Made by a program: the position numbers and the translations under genes. 64,000 nucleotides of DNA from positions 1 through 64,000 of the forward strand of contig NZ_JALHRX010000021.1 in NCBI RefSeq assembly GCF_023952475.1, given 5' to 3'. The stretch is from Cupriavidus sp. WGlv3 (lineage in GTDB: Bacteria; Pseudomonadota; Gammaproteobacteria; Burkholderiales; Burkholderiaceae). The notes under the pieces were generated by a model, which was not told the DNA's origin, did no database searches, and saw only the letters and a program-made list of their open reading frames with translations. The stretch's first letter is position 1. Each line of letters begins with the position of its first letter. Shown here piece after piece: positions 62,737-64,000 of this stretch.

Positions 62737-63651
62737 ATGCTGGATGCGCCACTCAATGCGATGGCGGTGTTTGCACGCGTGGTCGAGTGCGGCAGCTTCT
62801 CGGCCGCCGCGCAAGACCTCGGCATGACGCCCTCGGCGGTCAGCCGCCATGTCTCCCGGCTCGAGGCCCGGCTCGGCGCGAGCCTGCTGCAGCGGACCAC
62901 GCGCGCGTTCGCGCTGACCGAGCTGGGCCAGTCGGTCTACGCCGCCTGCGCGCGCATGACCGCGGCCGCGCGCGAGGTCACCGCGCTCGCCGGCGAACAC
63001 GGCGGCGCGCCGCACGGCGTGCTGCGCGTGAGCGCGCCGGTCTCGTTCGGGCAGGCCTGGCTGGCGCCGCGGCTGCCGCCGTTGCTGGCGAAATACCCGG
63101 GACTGGACCTGCAGCTGACGCTGGCCGACCGCATGGTCGACCTGGTCGAGGAAGGCATGGACGTGGCCGTGCGCATCGCGCGTGAACTGGCCCCCGGCCT
63201 GGCGGCGCGGCCGCTGCGCGAGGTGCGCTACCGGCTGGTGGCCTCGCCCGGCTACCTCGACCGCCATGGCGCGCCGGCAACGCCGGCCGACCTGCCGGCG
63301 GCGCGCTGCCTCTACCTCGGCTACGGCAATTTCGGCGAGCGCTGGACGCTGCGCCACCACGCCGGCGGCGACAAGGTCGAGGTCCGCATCCCGCCGCGGC
63401 TGACGCTGAACAACAGCCTGGCGATCATGAGCATGGTCGAGCGCGATGCCGGCATCGGGCTGGTGCCGGATTTCTCGCTGGGCGATGCGCTCGAGCGCGG
63501 CCGGGTCGTCACCGTGCTGGGCGACTGGGACATCCTGGAGCCCTACATTGGCACGGCGTACGCGGTGTACACCCCGACGCGGCATGTGCCGCCCAAGGTG
63601 CGGGCCTTTGTCGACCACCTGGCTGCGAGCGCCGGCGATGCGCCGCGTTGA
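62737..63651 (+). CDS. LysR-family transcriptional regulator (CrgA/AaeR-like)
   Basis: 304 residues. MAVFARVVECGSFSAAAQDL and GMTPSAVSRHVSRLEARLGA form the DNA-binding head. The effector domain has LRVSAPVSFGQAWLAP and the late YLGYGNFGERWTL. This subgroup often controls a divergent exporter or quinone-related gene. The start at 62737 follows AGGAGATTTTGC. Confidence 0.9.
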   Translation: MLDAPLNAMAVFARVVECGSFSAAAQDLGMTPSAVSRHVSRLEARLGASLLQRTTRAFALTELGQSVYAACARMTAAAREVTALAGEHGGAPHGVLRVSAPVSFGQAWLAPRLPPLLAKYPGLDLQLTLADRMVDLVEEGMDVAVRIARELAPGLAARPLREVRYRLVASPGYLDRHGAPATPADLPAARCLYLGYGNFGERWTLRHHAGGDKVEVRIPPRLTLNNSLAIMSMVERDAGIGLVPDFSLGDALERGRVVTVLGDWDILEPYIGTAYAVYTPTRHVPPKVRAFVDHLAASAGDAPR

Positions 63652-63672
63652 AGCTCCGTGGGTACGTCTAAG

Positions 63673-64000
63673 CTAGCCCCCGGCCTGCCCCAGCACCCGG
63701 CGCAGCAGCCACAGCATCGCGTAGCGCACGCGGCCGGCATCGGCGCCGGCCTCGATTTCCAGCGCGGCGCGGTCGAACGCCGCCGACAGCAGCGGCGCCA
63801 CGCCGCCGGCGTCCACGCCCGCCGCCTCCAGCCCTTCGCGCAGGGTGCGGGCCGCGTTGGCCTCGTCGAGGGCCAGCATCTCGCGCAATCCCAGCACCGC
63901 CGGCCCTTCCACCAGCAGCAGGCGGGTGCGTCCGGGCACCGTCATCGCCTGCAGGTAGGCTTGCGCCCCGCTGAGCAGCCCCTGGGCAGCATCCTGCCCC
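63673..64000 (-). CDS. TetR-family regulator, C-terminal part
   Basis: The last 108 or so residues of a gene that continues past the right edge. The helical sequence (MTVPGRTRLLLVEGPAVLGL, then LREGLEAAGVDAGGVAPLLS and RVRYAMLWLLRRVLG) is the C-terminal ligand domain common in TetR/AcrR proteins. The DNA-binding part is outside the window. It could be the regulator of the orphan palindrome at 61645, but nothing ties them together. Confidence 0.75.
   Translation of the reverse strand, partial: GQDAAQGLLSGAQAYLQAMTVPGRTRLLLVEGPAVLGLREMLALDEANAARTLREGLEAAGVDAGGVAPLLSAAFDRAALEIEAGADAGRVRYAMLWLLRRVLGQAGG

Overview
The window reads as ordinary chromosomal DNA of a high-GC betaproteobacterium of the Burkholderiales, most likely a Cupriavidus (Ralstonia eutropha group). 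The evidence is a Kdo 3-hydroxylase next to paired HtrB-type acyltransferases, an S-adenosylhomocysteine riboswitch ahead of ahcY, a TPP riboswitch ahead of a thiC-O-S-G-E operon, a DmeF-type metal exporter, a Bug-type receptor and the overall gene set. This is recognition from sequence, not a database match. About 62 protein genes, one tRNA (Cys) and two riboswitches can be supported. There is no insertion sequence, prophage, CRISPR array or integrase. The one classic accessory element is an MqsRA toxin-antitoxin pair.

Layout. 1-3583: end of a methylmalonate-semialdehyde dehydrogenase gene and a beta-alanine-type aminotransferase, divergent from a MocR regulator with repeated operator-like sites between them. 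3584-8777: DmeF exporter, ArsN2-like acetyltransferase, tRNA-Cys, bacterioferritin, Bug receptor and LysR regulator. 8799-13716: an APH-like kinase / DUF6285 / acyl-CoA dehydrogenase trio resembling LvaABC, with an MFS transporter and a divergent TetR regulator; probably a 4-hydroxyacyl-CoA catabolic unit. 13812-25383: glmS, glmU, a DUF6279 lipoprotein, ttcA, folB, a pteridine-reductase-like SDR, a MidA-like methyltransferase, DUF2905, cca, a GST and an NDUFA9-like protein. 25507-32026: lytic transglycosylase, 5-formyl-THF cyclo-ligase, Mut7-C protein, and the ahcY-holin-metF-tfoX run behind the SAH riboswitch.

32320-39884: thiD, a thioesterase, and the TPP-riboswitch-controlled thiCOSGE operon with a GNAT gene at its end. 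40087-45145: AidB-type acyl-CoA dehydrogenase, GMC oxidoreductase and aldehyde dehydrogenase. 45170-51389: kdoO, metK, two lipid A acyltransferase genes, dapF and a PPK2 kinase. 51412-56187: patatin, pyrE, exonuclease III, mqsRA and argC. 56263-64000: an unusual leaderless subtilisin-family protease, an M48 protease, AmpG, a thioesterase behind a TetR-type operator, an EamA exporter divergent from a LysR regulator, and the C-terminal part of a TetR regulator.

Functional links. One-carbon and methyl-cycle genes recur (folB, 5-formyl-THF cyclo-ligase, metF, ahcY, metK), with SAH sensing acting on ahcY and metF together. Envelope functions also recur (glmS/glmU, kdoO, two lpxL-type genes, lytic transglycosylase, AmpG, dapF). 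The least explained items are the subtilase with a roughly 280-residue N-terminal region, the ThiE protein with a possibly ThiD-derived N-terminal half, the operator-like repeats, and the LvaABC-like module.
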